Assembly: GCF_015351595.1 (NCBI RefSeq)
Contig: NZ_JADKPT010000003.1
Coordinates: 310,001-374,000 of the forward strand
Length of the DNA: 64,000 nt
From: Flavobacterium sp. LC2016-12
GTDB taxonomy: Bacteria > Bacteroidota > Bacteroidia > Flavobacteriales > Flavobacteriaceae
Reading direction: 5' to 3'
Numbering within the stretch: position 1 is the stretch's first letter; every line of letters begins with the position of its first letter. The position numbers and the translations under genes are program-made. Of the stretch, positions 24,868-34,015 are shown one piece after another. Below the pieces are notes generated by a model. The model saw only the letters and a list, made by a program, of their open reading frames with translations. It did no database searches and had not been told where the DNA came from.

Positions 24868-27800
24868 TTATAATTTTAAAGTTGCTCCAAAACTGAATGT
24901 TCTGGAAGTTGGATAACTAGCATAATCAATACCGATAGATTGATTTCCACCATTTGACTTTGGACTGTTGATTAAAGGATCATAACCAGAATAATTTGTA
25001 ATCGTAATTAAGTTTTGTCCTGTAACATAAAGTGTCAATCCGTTGATCCAGTTCATTCCTTTTAAATCGAAATTGTATCCAACACGAGCTGTATTTAATC
25101 TGATAAAGTCTGATTTTTCTAAGAAAAGTGTCGATAAAATTGGTGAATTTGTAGCATTTGCTCCCGACTCATAATAACCTGTAGCAACGTTTCTGTCAGA
25201 TGCTAAGTTGTTAATATTTAAGGCATTTAATCCTGTGTTATTCAATAAATAACCTCCCGTTTGCCCAATGATTGAGAAAGAGAACGTAAAGTTTTTGTAT
25301 CTCATATCACTATTAAATCCGTAGTAAAAAGTTGGTAACGCTCCTTCAATAATTACCCTGTCGCTGTTGTCAATTTTACCGTCTCCGTTTTGATCTTTAA
25401 ATACATTTGCTCCGTTTGCATCAAAACCAGTATGCTCTAACAAATAGAAAGATCCTGCTGCGTAACCACTTTTGTAGATATTAGCATTAACTCCAGATTG
25501 TCCCGGCCCTGAAATAGTTCCGCTCAAAATTTCTGAAACTGGCAAATCTTCAATTTTGTTATTTATAGTCGCGCCATTCATATCGATATTCCACGAGAAA
25601 TCTTTATTATCAATAATTTTTGAACCCAGCATAAACTCAAAGCCCGTGTTTATGATTTTCCCATCGATATTCGTCCAGATTGTAGTAGTTGGACTCAAAG
25701 CCTGTGAAGGAACATTCAAAATAGCATCGGTTGTCGTTTTATTGAAATAATCTAAAGTTCCATAGAATTTATCATTCCAAAAACTAAAATCTAAACCAGC
25801 ATCATATTGCGTAACAACTTCCCATTTTAAATCAGGATTTGGTGTTCTGTTTACTGAGACTCCGTTTACCAGGTTCAAATCATCATATAAATAATATCCG
25901 TCAGCTCCTGCAAGAGAATAACTTGCCTGTGTAATTTTATTTTCAACTTCCTGGTTTCCTGTTTGTCCCCAGCTTAATCTTAATTTTAAGTTACTAACAG
26001 CTGAAGCATTTTCTAAGAATTTTTCTTTAGAGATATTCCAACCCAAAGCAGCTGAAGGAAAATAACCGTATTTGTTATTATCTCCAAAACGAGTAGAACC
26101 GTCTGCCCTCATCGAAGCCGTTAAAAGATATTTATTATCGAAACTATAATGTAACTTTCCAAAATAGGATTGTAATTCGTTTTCCTGAGCATATCCTGCA
26201 ACTCCTGATTGTGTTCCTGCAAATCCAGGATTGATAGATGGCGGTACACCAACTCCCTGATTTGAAATTCCGTCAATACTGAAACCTGTCCCGGATCTTT
26301 CAAATTTTTGATAAGAGAATCCACCCAGTGCTTCAAATTTATGTTTGTCTAACGCTAAATTGTAAGTCAAATAATGTTCGATCAAAGAGTTTTTTGAATC
26401 TAAATTATTCTGAACGTATTTCCCTTTTGGATTTAAATCGGTTAAGTTTGGGAAAATTGTAGTGTTTCTTTCTGCCGCCGAACGGTCAAAACCAATGTTC
26501 AATTTATATTCCAGTCCGTCAACAATTCGAAGTGAAGCCTCTAAGTTTGCCAAGACTCTTAATGTGCGCGTTTCGTCATCATAAATACTTAACAAATAAG
26601 CCGGATTATAATGCGCATTCATGTTGAAGTTGGTGTACTTTCCGTCAGCATCAAAAACAGATCTTGTTGGGTTTGCCATTAAGGTATGTACTATCAACTG
26701 TCCGTTTGAACCACCGTCATCACTTGTTGGCACTCCGTCATCTTTAGTTTCACTCGCTGTAAGGTTCAGTTTTACTTTCAAACGTTTGTCATCCAAAAAG
26801 GATTCAGCTGCATTAATTCTTCCCGACATACGTTTGAAATTACTATTTCTGATTATACCTTCCTGATTCATTTGTGCAGCAGAAGCGTAATAATTTCCCG
26901 TTTCTGTTTGTTTAGAAAAAGCCAATGAATTATTTGTCGTAATAGCCGTTCTGTAAATTACATCCTGCCAGTCTGTATTTCCTCCGTGATCAAACGCAGG
27001 ATCTTTAATCGCTTTTCTGTATTGATCAGCATTTAAAACATCCAATTTATTGGCTACGTTTGAAATTCCGGTATAAGAATCAAATGTTAGAGTTCCCTCT
27101 CCTTTAGATCCTTTTTTAGTCGTTACCAAAACAACTCCATTTGATCCTCTTGCACCATAAATTGCTGCTGCCGACGCATCTTTCAAAACCGTAATCGATT
27201 CGATATCACTATTATTCAAAAAGTTTAAAGGGTTTTTAGCCTGTGAACTTCCAAAACCAACATTACTCGCACCAGGACTCACATCATCATTAGACAATGG
27301 CACTCCATCAACCACAAACAAAGGCGTGCTTCCGCTTCTGATAGAACCAACTCCACGAATCGTAACATTAACACCTGCTCCCGGCTCACCACTTGTACTT
27401 ACAACGCGAACACCAGCCACTTTTCCTTGTAATAATTGATCCGGAGAAATAGTGGGACCTTGTTTAAAATTAGCCGCTTCTAATTGTGTAACAGCTCCCG
27501 TAACATCTTTTTTAGACTGCTTACCGTAACCCACAACTAAAACTTCAGCCAATTCAGCTGTATTTGGTTCCAACTGAATTGTCATAAAAGTATTTTGTGC
27601 AGCCACACTTTTCGTTTTATAACCTAAATAAGAGATTTCGATTGTTTTTCCTTCTCCAACCATAATTTCAAATTCACCGTCAAAATTTGTAGTCGTTGCG
27701 TTTGATGAACTTGTTTCTTTGATTGTTGCACCAGGAATTGGTACTTTATTTTCATCAACAATTTTTCCTTTTACTTTGATTTTGTCAACCGCTTTATGAG

Positions 27801-28152
27801 TTGTCGTTTTTGGAGCTTCTGTTTTCTGAATTAAAACTAATTTTCCATTAATATTATAATTGAAATTAGCTTTTTTAGAAAGGTCGCTCAAAATCAATGC
27901 AACAGATTCGTTGCTATAATTTACTGTATAAACCGTATTATCAGCAATTATAGCCTGCCCGTAGCTAAATTTATAATCGGTTTGCTGGCTTAATTTTGAA
28001 AAGATAGAAACAAGTGTAGCTTTTTCTATTTTATTTTTTACTTTTGAATTTTCTAGGAAACTAGTTGTACTGTAACCATTTTGAATGGCCAGTAACGCCA
28101 TTACTAAAAAGACAATTCTCTTTAGATTTAAATAGGAAAGTTTAAAATACAT
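24868..28152 (-). CDS. SusC/RagA family TonB-dependent transporter with STN domain
   Basis: The protein is 1094 residues. After the signal peptide comes a secretin/TonB N-terminal (STN) domain (about 35-110), which in this family talks to an anti-sigma factor. Then follow a carboxypeptidase-like domain (about 125-205, GKIVDENKVPIPGATIKE), the SusC hallmark LVVGYGKQSKKDVTGAV, a plug, and a 22-strand barrel ending in SFGATLKL. It transports oligomers across the outer membrane with its SusD partner. The STN domain agrees with the sigma/anti-sigma pair just upstream. Confidence 0.95.
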   Translation of the reverse strand: MYFKLSYLNLKRIVFLVMALLAIQNGYSTTSFLENSKVKNKIEKATLVSIFSKLSQQTDYKFSYGQAIIADNTVYTVNYSNESVALILSDLSKKANFNYNINGKLVLIQKTEAPKTTTHKAVDKIKVKGKIVDENKVPIPGATIKETSSSNATTTNFDGEFEIMVGEGKTIEISYLGYKTKSVAAQNTFMTIQLEPNTAELAEVLVVGYGKQSKKDVTGAVTQLEAANFKQGPTISPDQLLQGKVAGVRVVSTSGEPGAGVNVTIRGVGSIRSGSTPLFVVDGVPLSNDDVSPGASNVGFGSSQAKNPLNFLNNSDIESITVLKDASAAAIYGARGSNGVVLVTTKKGSKGEGTLTFDSYTGISNVANKLDVLNADQYRKAIKDPAFDHGGNTDWQDVIYRTAITTNNSLAFSKQTETGNYYASAAQMNQEGIIRNSNFKRMSGRINAAESFLDDKRLKVKLNLTASETKDDGVPTSDDGGSNGQLIVHTLMANPTRSVFDADGKYTNFNMNAHYNPAYLLSIYDDETRTLRVLANLEASLRIVDGLEYKLNIGFDRSAAERNTTIFPNLTDLNPKGKYVQNNLDSKNSLIEHYLTYNLALDKHKFEALGGFSYQKFERSGTGFSIDGISNQGVGVPPSINPGFAGTQSGVAGYAQENELQSYFGKLHYSFDNKYLLTASMRADGSTRFGDNNKYGYFPSAALGWNISKEKFLENASAVSNLKLRLSWGQTGNQEVENKITQASYSLAGADGYYLYDDLNLVNGVSVNRTPNPDLKWEVVTQYDAGLDFSFWNDKFYGTLDYFNKTTTDAILNVPSQALSPTTTIWTNIDGKIINTGFEFMLGSKIIDNKDFSWNIDMNGATINNKIEDLPVSEILSGTISGPGQSGVNANIYKSGYAAGSFYLLEHTGFDANGANVFKDQNGDGKIDNSDRVIIEGALPTFYYGFNSDMRYKNFTFSFSIIGQTGGYLLNNTGLNALNINNLASDRNVATGYYESGANATNSPILSTLFLEKSDFIRLNTARVGYNFDLKGMNWINGLTLYVTGQNLITITNYSGYDPLINSPKSNGGNQSIGIDYASYPTSRTFSFGATLKL

Positions 28153-28226
28153 GATTTAAGTTATTGGTTTTTTATCGATACTTAATTATTAATCGCAGTT
28201 GTTCTCAGCAACTGCTTTTTTTGTTT

Positions 28227-29150
28227 TTAATTCACTTTTACTATTTCGCCATAAACTTTAAATTTTAGGTTTGTGATGTAATTAATTTGTTCTAAAACAT
28301 TCTCTAATGATGCGTCCTTCTTAATGAATACCGTTAGCGGCATTGCTAATACGTGTTCATTATCATACTGAAATGAAACTCCGTATTTATATTGTAAAAT
28401 TGTGATAACGTGTTTAAGAGTAGTTTGATCTAGTGTGACATCGGTGTTATACCAATTCACTAAAAACGATTTGTCAGCCAGTTGTTTGGTTAACTTTTGA
28501 GATTCAAAAAGCGCTTCTTCATTCGGCACTAAATCAACGCTCTGCCCTTTTGAAGTAACATTTACTTTTCCTGTCACAACAATTACTTCACATTTTGATT
28601 TTGATAACTGAATGTGAAATGACGTTCCAACTACTCTTGTTTTAATTTCGCCTGAAGAGATAATAAAAGGATGCATTTTATCTTTGGCCACTTCAAAAAA
28701 CGCATTTCCTTTTAATAGCGAAACTTTTCTTTCTTCTCCCTCAAATTTTTCAGGATATTGAAAAATAGAATTTGCTGCCAGATAAATTTTCGAGCCGTCA
28801 TTTAATTGGATAGATTTGGGGGTATCTAAAGTTTTAAATGTTAGTTGCTTTTCAACTGAAAAACCTGGTTTGAAAAAAAATCCCAAACCAACAAGAAAAA
28901 GAATACTGGCAGCGGCCATGTATTTTAAATAAGGATTGAAGCTTTTCTTCTTTCCTATTCGAAGTTGAATTCCTTCATATATATGTTGCGAAACTTCATC
29001 TGGATTTCCCATTGTCGTTTCATTCCATTTTGAATTTTGATATTGGTCAAAAGCAAAATCATTTAATAAATTTTCTTCTGCTATTGACGTTTTATTCCTT
29101 GAACTTTTATCTATTAAATGTTCTAAACTATGTTTGATTCTTTTTATCAT
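28227..29150 (-). CDS. FecR-type anti-sigma factor
   Basis: The protein is 307 residues. The N-terminal cytoplasmic part is about 75 residues, a single membrane helix lies at 76-93, the periplasmic FecR domain at about 105-205 (KSIQLNDGSKIYLAANSIF, FEVAKDKMHPFIISSG, VVGTSFHI), and a C-terminal DUF4974 domain at about 235-300. It holds the ECF sigma factor until the STN domain of the loaded SusC protein signals. It lies between sigma and SusC genes with gaps of 83 and 74 bases. Confidence 0.93.
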   Translation of the reverse strand: MIKRIKHSLEHLIDKSSRNKTSIAEENLLNDFAFDQYQNSKWNETTMGNPDEVSQHIYEGIQLRIGKKKSFNPYLKYMAAASILFLVGLGFFFKPGFSVEKQLTFKTLDTPKSIQLNDGSKIYLAANSIFQYPEKFEGEERKVSLLKGNAFFEVAKDKMHPFIISSGEIKTRVVGTSFHIQLSKSKCEVIVVTGKVNVTSKGQSVDLVPNEEALFESQKLTKQLADKSFLVNWYNTDVTLDQTTLKHVITILQYKYGVSFQYDNEHVLAMPLTVFIKKDASLENVLEQINYITNLKFKVYGEIVKVN

Positions 29151-29233
29151 ACTTGCTATTATTACAAGTAAGTACCGGAATCACGAAATCGTACTATCGG
29201 GAAATATTATGAAAACATCAACGGAAAGTTATC

Positions 29234-29758
29234 TTAAAACTTTTGGTGTAAAATGATGTATGGAGCCAACCAGGCAAGGTCTTTTAAGCCTTCTCGAAGT
29301 TGTTTTAAGGCAGAAGAAATTTGATTTTTAACCGTTTGTTTTGAAATTCCAAGTTCATCAGCAATCATTTCGATTGACATATCCTGAAATTTGTACATCA
29401 ATAAAACTTCTTTTCGTTTCTCCGGAAGTTTATCTAATAAAGAATAAAGTAAATCCATTAATTCAGGATCAATCGAAGCAAAATTATCGATAACATAATC
29501 TTCAAACTGATCTTCCATAATGGTCTTATCAAAACGATTGTTTTGATAATGTTTGAAAACCTGATTTTTTACGGCGCGAAACAAATATGGTTCAATCGCA
29601 TTAATATTCAAATCGTCTTTTCGTTCCCATAAATCAATAAAAACATCCTGAACAATGTTCTGCGCCAAGTCTTTATCCTGAGTCATCGTATACGAAAACG
29701 CATTGAGCTTTTTCCAGTATTCGGTATACGTTTGTTCAAAAATTTCAGGATTCTTCAT
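29234..29758 (-). CDS. ECF-type RNA polymerase sigma factor
   Basis: The protein is 174 residues. Region 2 (about 8-75) contains AQNIVQDVFIDLWERKDDL, and region 4 (about 115-165) contains LPEKRKEVLLMYKFQDMSIE and the helix-turn-helix ISKQTVKNQISSALKQL. It belongs to the Bacteroidota FecI-like sigma factors that drive SusCD operons. Probably autoregulates the operon sigma-FecR-SusC-SusD. Confidence 0.95.
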   Translation of the reverse strand: MKNPEIFEQTYTEYWKKLNAFSYTMTQDKDLAQNIVQDVFIDLWERKDDLNINAIEPYLFRAVKNQVFKHYQNNRFDKTIMEDQFEDYVIDNFASIDPELMDLLYSLLDKLPEKRKEVLLMYKFQDMSIEMIADELGISKQTVKNQISSALKQLREGLKDLAWLAPYIILHQKF

Positions 29759-30021
29759 AGTCGATTTTGGTAGTATTTGGAGTTGTAAAATAATAAAATG
29801 TTATACCAAAGTTTTTTGCCTGAAGGTTAACTTTAAATTAAATAATGAATTCTTTTGCTGTATAAATACTACTATTTTAAGGTAAAAATGACAATCGGTT
29901 TGCGATTTCTTTTTCTTAAACTAACATAAGATTCGACTTCTGTTTTTAATTTAGTGCTCTCTAAAAAGTGTTTTCTTTTGATGCGTCCCCTAATCTAGTA
30001 ACGCTTTTTACATTTTCCATC

Positions 30022-31083
30022 ATGAAACAAATTCTGTTCACCCTATTTCTTGCCAGCGCCATTAACAGCAGCGTTCAGGCACAAAATGACAATCTAAAAA
30101 TCAATCAAATTCAGGTTATTGGTTCTCACAACAGTTACCGCCACGCCATTGAAACTGATCTATACAATCTTATTCAGGCCAAAGACACAAGCCGTTCTTT
30201 AAATGGTTTGCAGTACACTCATATTTCTATTACAGATCAATTAAATAAAGGTCTAAGAAATCTTGAAATTGACGTTCAGGCTGATCCTAAAGGCGGAAAA
30301 TTTGCGCACCCAAAAGGTTTAGACCTTGCAAAATCTGAAGAAGCTTATGATCCAAATGGAGAAATGAAAAAACCCGGTTTTAAAGTTTTTCATATGATCG
30401 ATATCGATTTTAGAACATCCTGCTACACACTTCAAAATTGCCTGGCAGAATTAAAAAAATGGTCTGATGCCAATCCGGATCACGTTCCGGTTTTTATTAC
30501 TTTGGAACCAAAAGATGACGATAGTTATTTAGGTACAAAGGCAGAGAAATTTACACCCGAATTGTTTGATGCTTTAGACAAAGAACTTAGAAAAGGTTTA
30601 GGAGATAAATTAATCACACCAGATATGGTACGTGGTAAATACAAAACCTTAGAAGAAGCTGTTTTGAATAACAATTGGCCAACATTGAAAAAAGCAAAAG
30701 GTAAATTCTTGTTTATTTTAGATAACAACGGAGCCAAAAGAGATTTATATGCTCTAAATCATCCTTCCTTAAAAGGACGTGCTGTTTTCATTAATGCGGA
30801 ACCTGGAAAACCGGAAGCGGCGACTTTATTCAGAAATAATTCTGAAGATCCTCAAATTGCTGATTTAGTTAAGAAAGGCTACATCATCAGAACCAGAGCC
30901 GATTCTGACACTAAAGAAGCACGAAAAAACGATTACACGCACTTTGAAGCAGCCAAAAAATCAGGAGCACAAATTATAACGACCGACTATTATTTGCCAA
31001 GTACGTTTTTCAATTCTCCTTATCAGATAAAATACGATGACGGAACTTATGTGAGAGTTGATCCGATTAATGGAGTGAAGTAA
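30022..31083 (+). CDS. Secreted PI-PLC-type phospholipase (Ca-dependent family)
   Basis: The protein is 353 residues from the ATG at 30022; a GTG further upstream is unlikely because it precedes the signal peptide. The signal peptide ends SSVQAQ. The PLC-like TIM barrel motifs are QVIGSHNSYR (first catalytic His), LRNLEIDVQADPKGGKFAHP, VFHMIDIDFRTSCYTL, PVFITLEPKDDD and RTRADSDTKEARKND. It resembles Ca-dependent PI-PLC enzymes that cleave phosphatidylinositol. It is divergent from the sigma operon across about 260 bases, which hints at shared purpose. Followed by a long palindrome. Confidence 0.88.
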   Translation: MKQILFTLFLASAINSSVQAQNDNLKINQIQVIGSHNSYRHAIETDLYNLIQAKDTSRSLNGLQYTHISITDQLNKGLRNLEIDVQADPKGGKFAHPKGLDLAKSEEAYDPNGEMKKPGFKVFHMIDIDFRTSCYTLQNCLAELKKWSDANPDHVPVFITLEPKDDDSYLGTKAEKFTPELFDALDKELRKGLGDKLITPDMVRGKYKTLEEAVLNNNWPTLKKAKGKFLFILDNNGAKRDLYALNHPSLKGRAVFINAEPGKPEAATLFRNNSEDPQIADLVKKGYIIRTRADSDTKEARKNDYTHFEAAKKSGAQIITTDYYLPSTFFNSPYQIKYDDGTYVRVDPINGVK

Positions 31084-31106
31084 GTTCCAGTTGAAATACA
31101 TAAAAA

Positions 31107-31230
31107 TTTAACCGCAAAGAGCGCAAAGATTTTTTGACTTACTCTATGCTCAGAAAACACAAAGTTCGCAAAGCTTTGTCTATAAAACTTTGCGAACATT
31201 GCGTAAATCTTTGCGCTCTTTGCGGTTAAA
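31107..31230. repeat. Intergenic palindrome, CCGCAAAG family
   Basis: Perfect 26 bp inverted arms lie at 31107-31132 and 31205-31230, with an inner pair CGCAAAGCTTTG. It sits between convergent genes where a terminator is expected. A relative is at 36947-37070. Confidence 0.9.
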
Positions 31231-33174
31231 TCACTTCAAACCAGTAATCACTCCAGTCTTCAAATCAACAGTAAAATGATCTGCAGGAACTTCATGCATA
31301 AATTTATTGAAGATGATTAAAAACAATCGCATTTGGTTTTGCAATGGTTTTTCTTTTGAAGTATCGGCTGCATGATTTTTAAAAAACAATTGAGACAATA
31401 CTTTATATTGTTTTGCTCTCGCTGTTCCCACATCGGCCAGAGCCAATTCATCGGCACTTCTGAAACGATAAAAATCAACCAATAAATCGTAACCCGTCCA
31501 GTTAAAATCTTTTTTTTTGAGTTTATTCTCTTTTAAATATTGATCTGATTTAAGTTCTGCATCTTTCCATTCTTTTTGAAATCTTTCCTTATTTTTCAAG
31601 ACTTCATCAAAATCATTCTCTGATTGAACGTTTGCTAAAACCAATAAATCCTGTGCGGAAAGTTTCAGGAAAAAATCTTTGAAATTAGAAGGCCAATCGT
31701 CTGATAAAAAACGTAGGCGAACCAATTCTTTTAGATGGAAATCAGTGAAATTATGATAGTTTTTGGTTTTCAAAATATCGATATTCCAAATGTCTTTTGC
31801 GTTTTGACTTTCTAAGAATTTATATTCCATTTTGTACAAATCAAAAAGTTCATCGTATCGCGGAACATCATCAATTGTGATGGTTTGAATATCAACTACA
31901 TTATCTTTTTTAATCGTCAATAATTTATAAGCCGGAATATAAGCTGCCAATGAAGGCGTTTGAATATTTACCAAAGTATTTCCTTTTTCCGTTGTGCGAA
32001 TTCCGGTATCGTTGATGTGCATGTGCCCACCAAAATGAATTTTCAATCCGGCATCAGCAAAAGTTTTTGCCACTTCCTCAACCGGAACTCTGTTTAATTG
32101 CCATTTGTTTGGCCCAAGCAGCTCTTTTATTTCCGGGGAAGCGTCATCATTAAAATCAATCATCGGAAAATGACTGAAAGCAATTAAAGTTTTTCCTTGT
32201 TTTTTGGCTTCCGCCGAAATTTGCTCAACCCATTTTATAAGATGCTTTTTATTTGAAAGTACATTGTTATAACCCGTGCTCGCCTCCGAATAACTTTTTG
32301 AATCTTTAGGATCGCCATCATTTTTCTTCGGAATATAAACATTTCCATCAATCGCCATTAACCACAATCCGTCTATTGGTTCAACAACATAACTCACATC
32401 CGGAACTTCATAACCAGGTGCAACATTATAAACACGGTTTGATAATAAAGCAGCTTCAGAAGCTTTTTCAAAACTATAATTTTGACTGTTATAATTTGAA
32501 AAGGGAGTTGCCCAGAATTTGTATTTTTTATTCGGATAAAAACCAAAATCTTTTAATCCGTTTGTGATTCCTAAATAACCCATTTTGGCAATATCGGCTG
32601 TTACAATTACAGGCTGTTCGGTACTTAAATTGGGCTTATAAAGGACGTTTTTGCTATAAATGGGTTGGCTTTTTCCGTCTTTACCAAGAAAATCTTCTTT
32701 ACCGGAATCTTGCTCAAAAGGCCCAACGGGATCGTGATTTCCTGTTGTGATAAAAAATTCGATGTTATATTTCTTTTGATATTGATCCAGAATTTTCTGC
32801 AAACCACGAACGTGAATCGGCTGACCGTCATCTGTATAATCTCCGGGAAGTGCGACGTATTTTATTTTTCGCTTTGCGATATCCTCCAAAGCGGCTATAA
32901 AAGCAAAATAATTTTCATTGAATATTCTAGTCGAATGCAATTGCGAAGCCATTGTTCGCAGTAAAACATATTGTCCGGTTTTCGGATTCAGAACACCTTT
33001 ATAATCATTATCTGAAAAGGTTCCGAATAAATCCTGCAAGTGTACGTCAGATAAAAAAGCGATTTGAGTACCGTTAAGATTTTTAGGGTTTTGGGCTAGA
33101 ATATTAGAGTTGAAAAAAAAATAAAATAGAAATATAAAACAAGCTTTATGAGTGAATGTAATTTTTAAATTCAT
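31231..33174 (-). CDS. Secreted calcineurin-like metallophosphoesterase
   Basis: The protein is 647 residues. The signal peptide ends NILAQ (about 28). All metallophosphoesterase motifs are present: IAFLSDVHLQD (Asp43, His45), ALPGDYTDDG, TTGNHDP, IAFSHFP and HFGGHMHIND. A helical C-terminal region of about 200 residues follows that I cannot assign. Probably a periplasmic phosphatase or phosphodiesterase, and with the PI-PLC gene it suggests phosphate release from lipids or phosphosugars. Convergent with the PI-PLC gene. Confidence 0.9.
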   Translation of the reverse strand: MNLKITFTHKACFIFLFYFFFNSNILAQNPKNLNGTQIAFLSDVHLQDLFGTFSDNDYKGVLNPKTGQYVLLRTMASQLHSTRIFNENYFAFIAALEDIAKRKIKYVALPGDYTDDGQPIHVRGLQKILDQYQKKYNIEFFITTGNHDPVGPFEQDSGKEDFLGKDGKSQPIYSKNVLYKPNLSTEQPVIVTADIAKMGYLGITNGLKDFGFYPNKKYKFWATPFSNYNSQNYSFEKASEAALLSNRVYNVAPGYEVPDVSYVVEPIDGLWLMAIDGNVYIPKKNDGDPKDSKSYSEASTGYNNVLSNKKHLIKWVEQISAEAKKQGKTLIAFSHFPMIDFNDDASPEIKELLGPNKWQLNRVPVEEVAKTFADAGLKIHFGGHMHINDTGIRTTEKGNTLVNIQTPSLAAYIPAYKLLTIKKDNVVDIQTITIDDVPRYDELFDLYKMEYKFLESQNAKDIWNIDILKTKNYHNFTDFHLKELVRLRFLSDDWPSNFKDFFLKLSAQDLLVLANVQSENDFDEVLKNKERFQKEWKDAELKSDQYLKENKLKKKDFNWTGYDLLVDFYRFRSADELALADVGTARAKQYKVLSQLFFKNHAADTSKEKPLQNQMRLFLIIFNKFMHEVPADHFTVDLKTGVITGLK

Positions 33175-33332
33175 TAGGTTAAATTTTAAAAAGATTTATG
33201 AAATGGGCGCAATCATCAAAAAAGAACGTGCAATTTTAGTGATAAAAACCTGAAAGATCTTTACTTTATTGTTATCGAATGATAACTTTTGATACCGCTT
33301 TCATCAAATAAATATTTATTAAATTTTGTTAA

Positions 33333-33490
33333 GCTCCAGAGGAGCAAAATATTTATAGCCAAATATTTAACGTTGCTAATAAAGCTCCATCGGAGCGATA
33401 TGCTATTTTCTATGAATTTAGATGTCACCCCGCTGGGGCTTTAAACCCTAAATTCTATTATTTTCTATAAACATAACATCCCTCTGGGAT
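33333..33490. repeat. Group of short REP-like palindromes
   Basis: Four palindromes: GCTCCAGAGGAGC (33333), GCTCCATCGGAGC (33384), CCCCGCTGGGG (33428) and ATCCCTCTGGGAT (33478), separated by about 40-50 AT-rich bases each. They fill most of the 380 bp gap between the divergent phosphoesterase and YdeI genes. Confidence 0.8.
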
Positions 33491-33554
33491 TTAAATTTTC
33501 TACGTCAATGAATTATTTATTAAATTTATATTCAATTTGCAATTTCGATTAATC

Positions 33555-33929
33555 ATGGAAACAAAAGACGGAAAACTAGCCATTTACGCCCAAACCAGAA
33601 AAGAATGGCGCGACTGGCTACAGCAAAATTCTCAAACAGAAAAATCAGTTTGGTTGATTTTATACCACAAAAAAAGTAAAGTTGAAAGCGTTAATCTGAA
33701 TGACGCAACTGAAGAGGCATTATGTTTTGGCTGGATCGACAGTTTGTGTAAAAAACGAGATTTTGAAAGTTTCTATCTGACTTTTACACCCCGAAATCCT
33801 AAGAAAAGCAAATGGAGCCAGCCTAATAAAGACCGTGCAGCAAAAATGATAGAACAAGGTTTAATGACCGAACATGGCCAGTTAATGATTGATCTTGCCA
33901 AAGAAAACGGCAAATGGGAATCTGCATAG
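33555..33929 (+). CDS. YdeI/OmpD-associated family protein, short form
   Basis: The protein is 124 residues from the ATG at 33555. The core EWRDWLQQN, KSVWLILYHKKSKVES, ATEEALCFGWIDSLCKKRD and LTFTPRNPKKSKWSQPNKDR is typical of the YdeI/OmdA-like family. Members are commonly about 190 residues, so the C-terminal third is absent here. A terminator directly follows the stop, so the short form may be natural or an old truncation. Cytoplasmic, function poorly known. Confidence 0.88.
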   Translation: METKDGKLAIYAQTRKEWRDWLQQNSQTEKSVWLILYHKKSKVESVNLNDATEEALCFGWIDSLCKKRDFESFYLTFTPRNPKKSKWSQPNKDRAAKMIEQGLMTEHGQLMIDLAKENGKWESA

Positions 33930-33957
33930 AAAAGGCTGTCATTACTGACAGCCTTCC
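33930..33957 (+). terminator. Hairpin terminator after YdeI-like gene
   Basis: AAAGGCTGTCA and TGACAGCCTT form a stem immediately after the stop codon. Confidence 0.8.
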
Positions 33958-34015
33958 ATTACATTAAAACCTTAAAATTAATGTATCTAAAACCATTATG
34001 GCGAATGGTTTAGGA

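Noticed and set aside
29968..30021. GTG start for the PI-PLC gene
   Set aside because: The extra 18 residues precede a complete signal peptide that starts at the ATG 30022.
23093..31083. The SusCD operon as a classical polysaccharide utilisation locus
   Set aside because: No glycoside hydrolase or polysaccharide lyase lies in or next to the operon; the neighbours are a phospholipase and a phosphoesterase, so glycan use is not supported by context.
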